From: Flammeovirgaceae bacterium
Lineage (GTDB): Bacteria; Bacteroidota; Bacteroidia; Cytophagales; Cyclobacteriaceae
Assembly: GCA_015180985.1 (NCBI GenBank)
Contig: CP054185.1
Coordinates: 1,605,001-1,669,000 of the forward strand
Direction: 5' to 3'
Length of the DNA stretch: 64,000 nt
The position numbers were made by a program, and so were the translations under genes. This document shows positions 15,710 through 24,673 of this stretch, piece after piece. Position 1 is the first letter of the stretch; each line of letters opens with the position of its first letter. The notes under the pieces are model-generated. The model was not told the DNA's origin. It saw nothing but the letters and a program-made list of their open reading frames with translations, and did no database searches.

Positions 15710-18104
15710 CGGGATTTAATACGAGCCGGTTTTTTGATTGGGATATGATTTCTTCGCGGTTCATCGTCATCTTCCGGGTTTTGCCGGTGGCGAACATTTC
15801 GGCCTGGTTGCTGTAATGCGGGCTCATTACATTGCCGCTTTGGCCGGTTGGTGAAATGGTAATTCCATTTTCAATATCTCCAAAGTCGGTAACCTTGCGT
15901 AAAGCAGGCCCGCCATCAACATTAAAGTAACCTGAGTTTTCAAGTTTGTAATGCAGGTTATTGATCACCTCACTGCCGCCATCAACTACGAAGGGCCCGA
16001 CATTAAAAAATTTGTCCAGCGGCTTTACAACTCCAAGTGCGTGGACGTGGGTGAGGGTGTGGATCTTGCCCCACGTCCATGATTCGGGTTTTTCACCGCA
16101 GCTTTTTTTGAGTAATTCGATTGTTCTGTGCGCAGCCTGCTCAACGATTTCTTCCCGGCCTTCGGTTTTGTCCTTAGTAGTTACATCGTCCCACCAGGGG
16201 TTTGCTGCTGATGCGATAAACAGGTGGTACGAATTTTTCGGAACGGAAGTTTTAAGCAGAGAAGCAAGCGCGGTTTCACCCAGTTCATCCAGCATGGCGG
16301 CATGCATAATCTGGTCAAGCAGGTTGTTATAGATGGCGGGAGCAACCTGGGTAGCCTGGTGTGAACCATCCCACGCATTGAGTTCCTTAATCAGTATTTC
16401 AAATGCCGGCTTGTTTAACGTTGAGAGTACCGAAGCAATCTCTTTAGCTACTTCAACATGCATGGATGAGGTAACGTCCAGTTGCAGGGCGCTGAGTTGT
16501 TCCGCTGAAAACTTTTTGTCACTGCTTAGCAATTCTACAATCCGGCCGGCTCGGCCTTTGGGGTAATAGTATCCGGGGTACAAAACACCATCAACCGCTT
16601 CAGGCTGGTTGTTGGCCGAATACACAAACCCCCAGGGCGGGTTAACGGCTTGCGGATTTTTTGAAAAATCATAGAAGCCGGTGTATTCATCACGGCCGCT
16701 TTCGCCATTCAGAAAGAGTTTGCTCACAACATGGTCTGGTCTAACCGGAAGTTTCGCAGCGGCCCACCAGGCAATATTTTTATCGGTATCGGCATACATT
16801 ACGTTGAGGCCGGGTGCTGAAAACAGCGAGACCGCTTCACGGGCTTCTTCGAATGTAGAGGCATGATTCAGTTTCCAGGCAGCCTGCAGCGCATGATTTT
16901 CAACCTGCAACAAGAGCCATGAGAGTGCGATGGGCTCTCCTTCTTCCGGTGTATTCTCAACAATGCCGTTGATAATCGGGCCGTGTCGGCTTTTTCTTAC
17001 CTCGAATGCAACATCCCGAGAGCCTTTTACCAGAATATTCTCTTCCCTTACATTAAGATTTTCCCAGGTGCCCATATACATCACCTGGTTTTTATTTTCC
17101 GGATTTGATTTTTCGAGGAAGAAATCCACATCGTCATTTTCAAACATAGTCAGCCCGAATCCGCAAAAGCGGTTGTTGCCAAGCAGGCCCACCGGTATGC
17201 CGGCCAGGTGATGACCATAAAAACTGAAGCCCGGATACTCCAGGTGTGCCTCGTACCAAACAGCAGGCTGTGAAAAGCCGATGTGCGTATCGTTGGCCAG
17301 AATAGGATATCCGCTGGCTGACTTTTCGGCCGATACAACCCAGCCGTTGCTCCCCTGCCACAGCGGAACAGGTATTTTATCAATGGCCTGATGAATGGAT
17401 GCAATCAGCTTATCGCCCGAATGTGTTTTTACTGTTCCGTTGTAATTCTTGATTTGCACGGCATCGGGCGGAGTTTGTACAGCGAGCGGAGCCAGGTACT
17501 TTTCGCCCCATTCCGATTTTATTTTTTCAAGCACCGGGTCGGCATGAAACCCTTCGGCAAACCCAAACGACATAAAGCCGACCGCCAGGTAAATGTCTTC
17601 GGGGGTGAACTCCGTTTTCGGAATACCCATGATGGTAAATTCGATGGGTGTTTTTCCGGTTTTGATGTATTGATTGATACCGCGCTGGTATGCGTGGGCC
17701 GCCCGTTGGTAATCGGCCGAGTCGGCACTCAGAAATTTTGCTGCATGTTCTTTGGCAAAATGGTTAAGACCCAGTGTTCTGAAAAATTTATCAACAGGAA
17801 GTAACTCCTCACCAAGAATTTCAGCCAGTCTTCCGGCTGCCGCACGCCTGAGCATCTCCATCTGGAACAGCCTGTCCTGGGCATGTACATAACCCAGGGC
17901 ATAATAGGCGTCTTCCATGGTTTGTGCATAGATGTGTGGCACACCGTAGGTATCAAACAAAACCTCAACAGGTTGCTGCAATCCAGGCAGGGTTTGTTCG
18001 CCCGATAGTTGCGGCTTAAGGCTTTGCAGGTAAACAAACAGCGCGATAGCGAGCAGAACAAGAACTGCAAACAGGCTGAGAAGAATTCGTTTAACTAGGT
18101 TCAT
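15702..18104 (-). CDS. Penicillin acylase family Ntn-hydrolase
   Basis: An 800-residue protein with an N-terminal signal anchor (residues 7-29) and the architecture of penicillin G/AHL acylases. The alpha-subunit region contains VEVLFDTYGVPHIYAQTMEDA, the usual GVPHI and DxxYALGYVHAQDRL signatures. A linker runs up to WQGSNGWVVS, in which Ser252 is the expected N-terminal nucleophile of the beta subunit after autoproteolysis at Gly-Ser. The conserved NGW follows, and the distal Asn sits in GGSEVINNLHYK. It should hydrolyse amide bonds of acylated compounds in the periplasm. It lies 26 bp downstream of the pentameric channel gene in the same direction, so the two are probably co-transcribed. 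Substrate is unknown. Confidence 0.88.
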   Translation of the reverse strand: MNLVKRILLSLFAVLVLLAIALFVYLQSLKPQLSGEQTLPGLQQPVEVLFDTYGVPHIYAQTMEDAYYALGYVHAQDRLFQMEMLRRAAAGRLAEILGEELLPVDKFFRTLGLNHFAKEHAAKFLSADSADYQRAAHAYQRGINQYIKTGKTPIEFTIMGIPKTEFTPEDIYLAVGFMSFGFAEGFHADPVLEKIKSEWGEKYLAPLAVQTPPDAVQIKNYNGTVKTHSGDKLIASIHQAIDKIPVPLWQGSNGWVVSAEKSASGYPILANDTHIGFSQPAVWYEAHLEYPGFSFYGHHLAGIPVGLLGNNRFCGFGLTMFENDDVDFFLEKSNPENKNQVMYMGTWENLNVREENILVKGSRDVAFEVRKSRHGPIINGIVENTPEEGEPIALSWLLLQVENHALQAAWKLNHASTFEEAREAVSLFSAPGLNVMYADTDKNIAWWAAAKLPVRPDHVVSKLFLNGESGRDEYTGFYDFSKNPQAVNPPWGFVYSANNQPEAVDGVLYPGYYYPKGRAGRIVELLSSDKKFSAEQLSALQLDVTSSMHVEVAKEIASVLSTLNKPAFEILIKELNAWDGSHQATQVAPAIYNNLLDQIMHAAMLDELGETALASLLKTSVPKNSYHLFIASAANPWWDDVTTKDKTEGREEIVEQAAHRTIELLKKSCGEKPESWTWGKIHTLTHVHALGVVKPLDKFFNVGPFVVDGGSEVINNLHYKLENSGYFNVDGGPALRKVTDFGDIENGITISPTGQSGNVMSPHYSNQAEMFATGKTRKMTMNREEIISQSKNRLVLNPAD

Positions 18105-18130
18105 GGACTCATGGTATAATAGCGGTACAA

Positions 18131-19093
18131 CTACTTTTCAGCCAGCCACACAAAAACAATATTCAGTACAACATAAAGCACAATAACAATGCGCGAGCCC
18201 CAATAGTCAACCCGGGCGCTTGCTTCTTTTTTGTCTTTTTCATAGAGCCGAAGGGCAATAGCCGAAATCAGCAGGGTTACAAAAATACCGAGGAAGGTGA
18301 TGGTGTGCAGCGTATCCACCAGGGTAAATGACGATGATTCGGGCAGCAGCGAGTCAATGATATACTTGTTGCCCACGGCTGCAAACAAACCGCCAACCGG
18401 CAGGCCATAGCGGGGTTCCAGTTCGGTGGCTTTCGGTGTGAAGCTGAGCGCGGCAATCAGAAAGGCGATGTACATGCCGATGAAAATTTTCAGAAACAAC
18501 CCCCAGGCATCGCGTTCAATGTCAATTACAATATTAAATGAAGCATACTCAGAGTGCATCATATCCGAACGGGGGTCGCCAAATACGGTAATGTACTCGT
18601 GCGTGTTGGTGTTCACTTTAAAATCGCGGATGCGCCAGCCGTCAAGTGTCAGTTCACGGTCAAATGTGCTGCCGAACTCATCGGCAACAAATACCAGTTG
18701 GTTTTGATCGTAAATGGAGTTTTCAATGTGCACAACAAGCCGTTGCTTATCGAACGGAAAATCACCCACCTTCCAGTTTTGCTTCATCACGCATTTCATC
18801 TTCATAAGCTGCCACATTTTGCCGTCAACCATATCCATCAGTACTTCAGGTTCTTCGATGGTTTTAGCGTTGGGTATGTCAATCTGTTTGGCAAAATCAA
18901 ACTGCAGGTTCTGGTAAATCAGCCACAGCCAAAAACGGATGGTATACTCTTTTTGCTGAAAATTAATATCATGAATGCTGATGATGTACGTACCGATCTG
19001 CACCGTATCCGGAGGTTTAGCACTGCTGTCATCAGGTTGTGCCTCGGCAAAGGGGGCGACAACAAGTAAAAGCAGAAAGGCGCAGTATTTCAT
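18131..19093 (-). CDS. Pentameric ligand-gated ion channel homologue (Cys-loop superfamily fold)
   Basis: A 320-residue protein with a signal peptide (MKYCAFLLLLVVAPFAEAQ). An extracellular beta-sandwich domain follows, with TIRFWLWLIYQNLQF and the superfamily hallmark VGDFPFDKQRLVVHIE (FPFDxQ, loop region). Four membrane helices come next. TM1 is near WGLFLKIFIGMYIAFLIAAL. TM2 follows EPRYGLPVGGLFAAVGNKYI. TM3 starts at the conserved T(x)xDT as TLVDTLHTITFLGIF. TM4 is SRIVIVLYVVLNIVFVWL. There are no Cys-loop cysteines, as in other bacterial members such as GLIC and ELIC. It probably forms a pentameric channel gated by a small ligand. The penicillin acylase 26 bp downstream may share its regulation. 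Confidence 0.78.
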   Translation of the reverse strand: MKYCAFLLLLVVAPFAEAQPDDSSAKPPDTVQIGTYIISIHDINFQQKEYTIRFWLWLIYQNLQFDFAKQIDIPNAKTIEEPEVLMDMVDGKMWQLMKMKCVMKQNWKVGDFPFDKQRLVVHIENSIYDQNQLVFVADEFGSTFDRELTLDGWRIRDFKVNTNTHEYITVFGDPRSDMMHSEYASFNIVIDIERDAWGLFLKIFIGMYIAFLIAALSFTPKATELEPRYGLPVGGLFAAVGNKYIIDSLLPESSSFTLVDTLHTITFLGIFVTLLISAIALRLYEKDKKEASARVDYWGSRIVIVLYVVLNIVFVWLAEK

Positions 19094-19167
19094 GAGGCAG
19101 GTAAAAATATCATTTTTCGGAAGTTTCGAAAAGCATTCCTATTTTCACGCCTCAAATAAAGCAATCT

Positions 19168-19611
19168 ATGTACACCGGCTTATTACATACCCACACCCTG
19201 CTTCGTTACTTTATTTTGCTTGTGCTTGTAGCCGTAGTTGTTATTTCGTTTAGAAAATGGCTTGGCAGGAAGCCCTACACGAACTTTGATAACAAGCTCT
19301 CACTTTACCTGCTCATCTTTACGCACCTGCAACTGGTGGTGGGCCTTATCCTGTATTTTGTAAGCCCGAATGTGAAGTTTAATGAACACACAATGAAAGA
19401 CAGTACCCTGCGGTACTGGTCGGTTGAGCATATTTTTCTGATGCTGGTGGCCATTACATTAATTACCGTAGCACGGATAGGTGCAAAGAAAATTTCGTTG
19501 GACGCCCTGAAACATAAGCGCATGTTTATTTTTAACGGGGTTGCACTGTTATTGATTGTGGTTTCTATCTACATGAGCGGCAGGGGCATTTTGCACAAAA
19601 ACCTGTTTTAA
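19168..19611 (+). CDS. Four-TM membrane protein, cytochrome b561-like
   Basis: A 147-residue protein with four predicted membrane helices. Several histidines lie at helix ends (THTLLRYF, THLQLVVGL, VEHIFLMLV), a pattern that in Bacteroidota is often labelled cytochrome b561-like. Whether it binds haem is not shown by the sequence. It is transcribed divergently from the channel gene across a 74-bp gap and precedes an OmpA family gene. Confidence 0.6.
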   Translation: MYTGLLHTHTLLRYFILLVLVAVVVISFRKWLGRKPYTNFDNKLSLYLLIFTHLQLVVGLILYFVSPNVKFNEHTMKDSTLRYWSVEHIFLMLVAITLITVARIGAKKISLDALKHKRMFIFNGVALLLIVVSIYMSGRGILHKNLF

Positions 19612-19677
19612 CAGATTGGATTACTTTACCGGATTGTCTGATGTTTGTTAACTTTACTAAGTTAAAAGATACATTGG

Positions 19678-21429
19678 ATGAGACCCTCTTTTTTATTTAT
19701 CAGCCTGGTACTGTTTTCATCCGCTGCGGCACAATTTGCCGCACGGTACGAACTGGTTAAGCTGAACCGCGAAGTAAACACCTTTTACCACGATGCCGCA
19801 CCGGTGATTTCGCAGGATGGGAAGCAGCTGTATTTTTTCATACACAATCATCCTGAAAACAATTACGGCAAAGAGGGGAGTGACGAAATCTGGATGTCGA
19901 CCCTGAATGAAAAAGGCGAGTGGACGGCCGCCAAACACCTGGGCCCCCCGTTTAACATCCACCGCAGCAACCAGGTGTTTACCTGCCTGCCCGATGGCTC
20001 CCTGTTTATAAAAGGAGGCCGTGTTAAAGACACAAAGGGATTTTCCATTGTAAATCCGGCTGGTGTATTAACTGAAATCGAGGTACCGGGCTTTCGTGAA
20101 ATGAACAAGGGCAGGTTTTACGGGGCCAGCATGTCATCGGATGGAAAGCACATCATCATGTTTTTCAGTGAAATGCCAAACAGCCAGCGAAGCAGTTTGT
20201 ATGTAAGCAACAATGAAGGAGGTAAATGGACAATGCCCAAGCGACTGAATATTTCAGTGCGCGATGATGATGTAGGCCCGTTTATCGGCCCCGATGATAA
20301 AACACTCTACTTTTCAAGCGATCGAAACGCACCCGGTAAAAAGGGCAAGGCTGATATTTACCGGTGCACCCGGCTTGACGATACGTGGCAAAACTGGTCG
20401 GTCCCGCTAAACATGGGTGCGCCCATCAACACGGCAGCCGATGAGTTGTATTTCTGTATCGATAAACCGGGTAATGTATTCACCAGCCGCTCCAACAGTA
20501 CACAGGACGGTGGCAACCTTGACTTATTCAAACTGGTGCCGCGTGATGTTAAGGTGATTGTGGCAGGCGTGGTTTATAATGAAAAAACACAACAGCCCAT
20601 CCAGGCCAATGTTGAACTGAAACCGGCTGAGCACGATGTATTGAAAATGCGCTCGGCAGCCACCGGAAAATTTGAAACACGCATACCCGAGGTGGACGGT
20701 TTTTCGGTTTCCGTTTCTGAAGCGGGGTATTTACCAAAAAGTGAGTCGTTTACCATTCCACCGCTTGGCAATGATACTACCATTACCATTGAAATTTATC
20801 TTACCCCGGTAGCTAAACAGTTGGTGCTGGCCGGTACGGTTTATGATCTGAAAACGAGCAAACCGATACCAGCCGAACTCACTATTTATCCGAAAACAAA
20901 CAAGCGGGCTGAAATGAAACCCGCCACACCGGGCGGTAAATACGAACAAGAGATAAAACAACTGGGCAGATACATTCTTGTAGCAACCGCTGAAGGATAC
21001 CTGACGGCTACCGACAGTGTGGAAGTTATCAGCGAAGACGTTACCCCGGTAATTAAAGACATTGCCCTGCAGCCGATTGAAGTTGGTTTAACCGTGCGGC
21101 TCGATCATATCTATTTTGATTTTGACAAAACTACACTGAAGAAAGAATCGTACGAAGAACTTGCCAAAGTGATCGATTTCTTAAAACGCAACCCGACAGT
21201 GGAGATTGAAATTGCCGGGCATACCGACAGCAAAGGTTCGGACGAATATAACCAGCGCCTCTCGCAAGGCCGTACCCAGGCGGTTGTTGATTACCTGGTT
21301 AGCCAGGGCATCAGCGCCCGCAGGCTGGTGGCCATGGGCTATGGCGAATCCAAACCGGTGGATACCAACGAAACCGAAGGAGGCCGCGCCAAAAACCGAA
21401 GGGTGGAGTTTACGGTGCTAAAGATGTGA
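19678..21429 (+). CDS. OmpA family protein with PD40 propeller and carboxypeptidase-regulatory repeats
   Basis: A 583-residue secreted protein. After a signal peptide (to SSAAAQ) it has a WD40-like (PD40) beta-propeller region, with IGPDDKTLYFSSDR near residue 205. Two carboxypeptidase-regulatory-like beta domains follow around residues 300-380 and 385-470 (VAGVVYNEKTQQPIQANVEL, LAGTVYDLKTSKPIPAELTI). The C-terminal OmpA peptidoglycan-binding domain contains YFDFDKTTLKKESYEEL, IAGHTDSKGSDEYNQRLSQG and RAKNRRVEFTV. It is anchored to peptidoglycan in the periplasm and is typical of Bacteroidota envelope proteins linked to T9SS or gliding regions. Substrate is unknown. Confidence 0.9.
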   Translation: MRPSFLFISLVLFSSAAAQFAARYELVKLNREVNTFYHDAAPVISQDGKQLYFFIHNHPENNYGKEGSDEIWMSTLNEKGEWTAAKHLGPPFNIHRSNQVFTCLPDGSLFIKGGRVKDTKGFSIVNPAGVLTEIEVPGFREMNKGRFYGASMSSDGKHIIMFFSEMPNSQRSSLYVSNNEGGKWTMPKRLNISVRDDDVGPFIGPDDKTLYFSSDRNAPGKKGKADIYRCTRLDDTWQNWSVPLNMGAPINTAADELYFCIDKPGNVFTSRSNSTQDGGNLDLFKLVPRDVKVIVAGVVYNEKTQQPIQANVELKPAEHDVLKMRSAATGKFETRIPEVDGFSVSVSEAGYLPKSESFTIPPLGNDTTITIEIYLTPVAKQLVLAGTVYDLKTSKPIPAELTIYPKTNKRAEMKPATPGGKYEQEIKQLGRYILVATAEGYLTATDSVEVISEDVTPVIKDIALQPIEVGLTVRLDHIYFDFDKTTLKKESYEELAKVIDFLKRNPTVEIEIAGHTDSKGSDEYNQRLSQGRTQAVVDYLVSQGISARRLVAMGYGESKPVDTNETEGGRAKNRRVEFTVLKM

Positions 21430-21442
21430 AGATCTGCAACCG

Positions 21443-22201
21443 TTAGACTGTTAACCTGTTTGGAATTGGATTATACTGACTGGACATTTTTTTCCGGAGC
21501 GTAGGCATTTCGTCATAAGTCCGTCCCTTTAACAAACGCCCGGATTTTTTCTTATTTGTGCCACCCCATTGTTTAAAAAAGAAAGATACTTTACTTATCC
21601 GGCACTGTTTTTTAATATCGATAACCCATTCGGGTTTTATCGGTCTGGGTTTTCTGCCGGATTCACCACCTACAATAACCCAATCAATGTTTTGAAGGTT
21701 AAGGTTGGGCAATGGGCCTATTAGGGGCTCACACGACAAAAATTTGACCTGTGCCGAGGTTTTTCTCAGATCATCAATTCGTGAGACTACACGCTCATCT
21801 TCAACCGAAACACCCATCCAGATATTATGAGTCCAGGTTAGTTGTTCATGGTATTTAAGCAGTATGTCAGACCGCTTGGTTAATACCTGAAAAGTATGTT
21901 GCGGGTTCTCATTCATTACCCGGAAGACTTTTTTCAAAAAATCCAGGGGAATATCTTTATGAAACAAATCGCTCATGGAGTTTACAAAAACAATTTTTGA
22001 ACCTTTCCATGAGTATGGTGCTTTTAACTCGCTCTCATGGAGTGTAAGTTTAAACCCATTCTTGTACTTATCCAGCCCCATGGCTTTTAGCCGCCTTGAC
22101 ATCACCTCCGCATAACAGAACTTACAACCGGCAGAAATTTTATTACACCCGGTTGTGGGATTCCAGGTTAGTTCAGTCCATTCGATACTTGATTCAGCCA
22201 T
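21443..22201 (-). CDS. DUF5131 / phage Gp37-Gp68 family radical-SAM-like protein
   Basis: A 252-residue protein of the phage Gp37/Gp68 (DUF5131) family. The N-terminal IEWTELTWNPTTGCNKISAG begins the cluster-binding segment: three cysteines at C-x6-C-x2-C (GCNKISAGCKFCYAE), the three-Cys motif. Conserved IVFVNSMSDLFH, FQVLTKR, IWMGVSVED, FLSCEPLIGPL and VIVGGESG follow, all typical of the family. The function is unknown; radical-SAM-like chemistry is inferred from the cluster motif. It starts one base after the stop of the tcmP remnant, which is its usual genomic partner. It converges on the OmpA gene. Confidence 0.85.
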   Translation of the reverse strand: MAESSIEWTELTWNPTTGCNKISAGCKFCYAEVMSRRLKAMGLDKYKNGFKLTLHESELKAPYSWKGSKIVFVNSMSDLFHKDIPLDFLKKVFRVMNENPQHTFQVLTKRSDILLKYHEQLTWTHNIWMGVSVEDERVVSRIDDLRKTSAQVKFLSCEPLIGPLPNLNLQNIDWVIVGGESGRKPRPIKPEWVIDIKKQCRISKVSFFFKQWGGTNKKKSGRLLKGRTYDEMPTLRKKMSSQYNPIPNRLTV

Positions 22202-22690
22202 TTACTTGCTAAATTTTTTTACGATATCATTCCCAATATTGACTGCTGTTTTGTTGTTTGAAGATAAGAATAAATGATACATTACAGAATTCGTGGAGTT
22301 TCTAAGTTCATAAGGTTTTGATACGAATTTAAAGACCCCCCTCAACCTGTCTCTATAGAGTAAAGCCGATTTTTCAATCGCATCTCTTTCTTTTTCAATA
22401 GAAGTATAATCAGAAAATAATGTTTCTGTCTTTTTATAAAAATGATTTTCGATTTCTTCTCTTGAAAGTCCAAGGAATTTTTCTAATCGTTCGGCCCATG
22501 TATCTGATAACCTACCATTCTTTTTGAGGAGTCGATTAACTCCCATCCCGGTCGGAACCAAGATCCATACATCAATAGGTAAAGATCTAAGACTTTCAAT
22601 TGACCTCCACTCTAACTGCATTCCACATGGATCGAGATAAGCAAGTGTTCGATAATTTTTATTTTTTGGATCCCTTAAAAAATTCGCCAT
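22202..22690 (-). pseudogene. tcmP: 5'-truncated three-Cys-motif partner gene (tcmP remnant)
   Basis: From ATG 22690 the frame encodes about 162 residues matching only the C-terminal half of TcmP proteins: LAYLDPCGMQLEWRSIESL, DVWILVPTGMGVNRLLKK and LEKFLGLSREEIENHFYK. The N-terminal half, which in full-length members carries a YIDGFAGPG-type segment, is missing. Upstream DNA in the same frame reaches the dinB stop codon (22721-22723) after only ten codons. Base composition is clearly more AT-rich than dinB. The gene was therefore cut at or near the dinB boundary. It might still be translated through coupling to dinB and DUF5131, but as a full TcmP it is broken. Confidence 0.7.
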
Positions 22691-22720
22691 ATCAATCAAC
22701 TTCTTGGTATAATAATTAAA

Positions 22721-23914
22721 TCACCTCAAATTTCCCTTAAACATATTCATCTCCATGCGCACCCTGCGACTTACGCCCATGGTGGTGGCGCGCACCAGTT
22801 TCTCAACACCATGCCGGTGTTTAATGTGGTCGATGGCCTGGTAGAGGTTAATCGCCTCGGCAGTATCGTCAAACAGGCTGATCTGATGGTTGCCGTGCAC
22901 CAGTCCGCTTAGCCGTACGCCTACCAGCCGGATGAGCATCCTGCGGTGGTAGAGTTTGTCGAACAGTTCCTGCACCACGCGAAGAATAACATGGTCGGAT
23001 GACGTGTAAGCAACCTGCACCTGCCTGGTCTCCGTATCGAAATTGGCATACCGGATTTTTACCGTAATGCACGAGGTTAGCTTTTTCTGCTCTCGCAGCG
23101 TAAAGGCCACTTTCTCCACCATGGCGATGAGGATGGATTTTAATCGCTTCACATCAATGGTATCTTCCTCAAAGGTGCATTCCGTGGAAATGGATTTTTG
23201 TTCGCTGTATGGAACCACCGGGCTGTTGTCGATACCATGCGCTCTGTTCCATAGGGAAATTCCATTTTTACCGAATGCGCTCACCAGGAATTTCAACGGC
23301 ATTTCGCGCAGCGTGGCCACCTTGCGCACACCCATATCGTACAGGAAGGAGGCTGTTTGTTTGCCGATCATCGGGATTTTCTCTATGGCCAGCGGGGCGA
23401 GAAAATCTTTTTCGGTGCCGGCCGGAATATGTTTTCTGGCGTTGGGCTTAAACTCACCGGTAGCCACTTTCGATACGAGTTTGTTTACCGACATACCCAG
23501 CGAAATGGGCAGGCCGCTCTCCTTCATAATTTTTTTCTGCAGTTCCAGCGCCCAGGTAAATGCCCCGAAGTACTTATCCATGCCGCTGGCGTCAATATAA
23601 AATTCATCAATAGATGATTTTTCGAACAGCGGGGCTTCATCGGCAATCACTTCGGTTACCAGGTGCGAAGCCCGGCTGTAGGCCTCCACATCACCGGAGA
23701 TGACCAGGGCATCGGGGCACAGTTGCAGCGCCAGGTACATGGGCATGGCCGAGTGTACCCCGAACTGCCGGGTTTCGTAGCTGCAGGCCGCTACCACGCC
23801 CCTGCGGCTTTGCCCGCCAATGATCAGCGGCTTGCCGTTTAGTTTCGGATTGCGCTGACGTTCTACGGCTACGAAAAAGGCATCCAGGTCGAGGTGAATA
23901 ATGTTGCGGTCCAT
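22721..23914 (-). CDS. dinB: Y-family DNA polymerase (DinB/Pol IV)
   Basis: A 397-residue translesion polymerase. The palm motif HLDLDAFFVAVE gives one catalytic Asp, and KSSIDEFYID gives the Asp-Glu pair. The fingers segment GVVAACSYETRQFGVHSAMP is typical. A helix-hairpin region (IPMIGKQTASFLYDMG) and a little-finger domain follow. The C-terminal QISLFD is a beta-clamp binding motif. It is divergent from an XRE-S24 regulator across 71 bp that holds two matching operators, which points to DNA-damage-inducible expression. A truncated tcmP and a DUF5131 gene follow on the same strand. Confidence 0.95.
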   Translation of the reverse strand: MDRNIIHLDLDAFFVAVERQRNPKLNGKPLIIGGQSRRGVVAACSYETRQFGVHSAMPMYLALQLCPDALVISGDVEAYSRASHLVTEVIADEAPLFEKSSIDEFYIDASGMDKYFGAFTWALELQKKIMKESGLPISLGMSVNKLVSKVATGEFKPNARKHIPAGTEKDFLAPLAIEKIPMIGKQTASFLYDMGVRKVATLREMPLKFLVSAFGKNGISLWNRAHGIDNSPVVPYSEQKSISTECTFEEDTIDVKRLKSILIAMVEKVAFTLREQKKLTSCITVKIRYANFDTETRQVQVAYTSSDHVILRVVQELFDKLYHRRMLIRLVGVRLSGLVHGNHQISLFDDTAEAINLYQAIDHIKHRHGVEKLVRATTMGVSRRVRMEMNMFKGNLR

Positions 23915-23927
23915 GCCGCTATATTAA

Positions 23928-23942
23928 ACTAAATAAATTAGT
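23928..23942. promoter_or_regulatory. Operator site 1, dinB/LexA-like intergenic region
   Basis: ACTAA-ATAAA-TTAGT, a 15-bp site with perfectly inverted five-base ends. It shares its half-sites and spacing with site 2; centre-to-centre distance is 31 bp, about three helical turns. It lies 14 bp upstream of the dinB start and is probably bound by the adjacent XRE-S24 repressor. Confidence 0.65.
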
Positions 23943-23958
23943 AAATAAATATTGTTTA

Positions 23959-23973
23959 ACTAAAATATTTAGT
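23959..23973. promoter_or_regulatory. Operator site 2, dinB/LexA-like intergenic region
   Basis: ACTAA-AATAT-TTAGT, symmetric over 13 of 15 positions or better, with the same ACTAA-N5-TTAGT pattern as site 1. It lies 12 bp upstream of the regulator's ATG, which suggests autoregulation. Confidence 0.65.
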
Positions 23974-23985
23974 ATTACTTTGAAC

Positions 23986-24672
23986 ATGCCGTTAATCAGC
24001 AAAAACCTGAAGTTTTTAAGAAGCCGGCAGGGGCTTACACAAAAGCAACTGGCCGAGAAACTGAAACTCAACCAGCCGGTAATCGGTGCCTATGAGGAAG
24101 GGCGCGCGCTGCCTCCGCTGCCAACATTACAGAAACTGGCCACTCTTTTTCAGGTAAGCCTTGACGACCTGGCCACTACCGACCTGAGTAAGCCGGGGCA
24201 CTTGTTTAAACAGGCATCATCCTCCAAAGAAGTTCTGGCCATTACCGTTGATCGCACCGGCCGGGAGAATGTGGAACTGGTTTTACAAAAAGCGGCTGCC
24301 GGGTATCTTAACGGCTACCACGATCCGGAATATATCAGCGAGCTGCCGAAAATCCAGTTGCCGGTGCTTCCGCAGAACCGTACTTTTCGGGCATTCGAAA
24401 TCAAGGGCGATTCCATGTTGCCGGTTCCTTACGGCAGCATCGTGTTTGGCGAGTACATCGAAAAAATTGCGCAGGTAAAAAATGGCAAAGCCTATGTGCT
24501 GGTAACACACAGCGAGGGAATTGTTTTTAAGCGGATTTTTTTTCTGGATGATCAGCCCGATAAACTGCTCCTTGTATCCGACAACAAAACATATCAGCCT
24601 TACCTTATCGCTCTTGGCGATGTGCGCGAGGTATGGCTGGCGCGCGGGTATTATACCCCGCTTACGGATTAG
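23986..24672 (+). CDS. XRE-S24 LexA-like repressor
   Basis: A 228-residue regulator. Residues 5-60 form an XRE helix-turn-helix (GLTQKQLAEKLKLNQPVIGA). The C-terminal S24/LexA peptidase domain has GDSMLP with Ser143 and IVFKRIF with Lys182, the catalytic dyad. An Ala105-Gly106 pair in KAAAGYLNG is a plausible self-cleavage site. By analogy with LexA/UmuD it should repress until RecA filaments trigger autocleavage. The start is ATG 23986; the TTG six bases earlier adds only two residues. The twin ACTAA-N5-TTAGT sites between it and dinB are its likely targets. Confidence 0.88.
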   Translation: MPLISKNLKFLRSRQGLTQKQLAEKLKLNQPVIGAYEEGRALPPLPTLQKLATLFQVSLDDLATTDLSKPGHLFKQASSSKEVLAITVDRTGRENVELVLQKAAAGYLNGYHDPEYISELPKIQLPVLPQNRTFRAFEIKGDSMLPVPYGSIVFGEYIEKIAQVKNGKAYVLVTHSEGIVFKRIFFLDDQPDKLLLVSDNKTYQPYLIALGDVREVWLARGYYTPLTD

Positions 24673-24673
24673 C

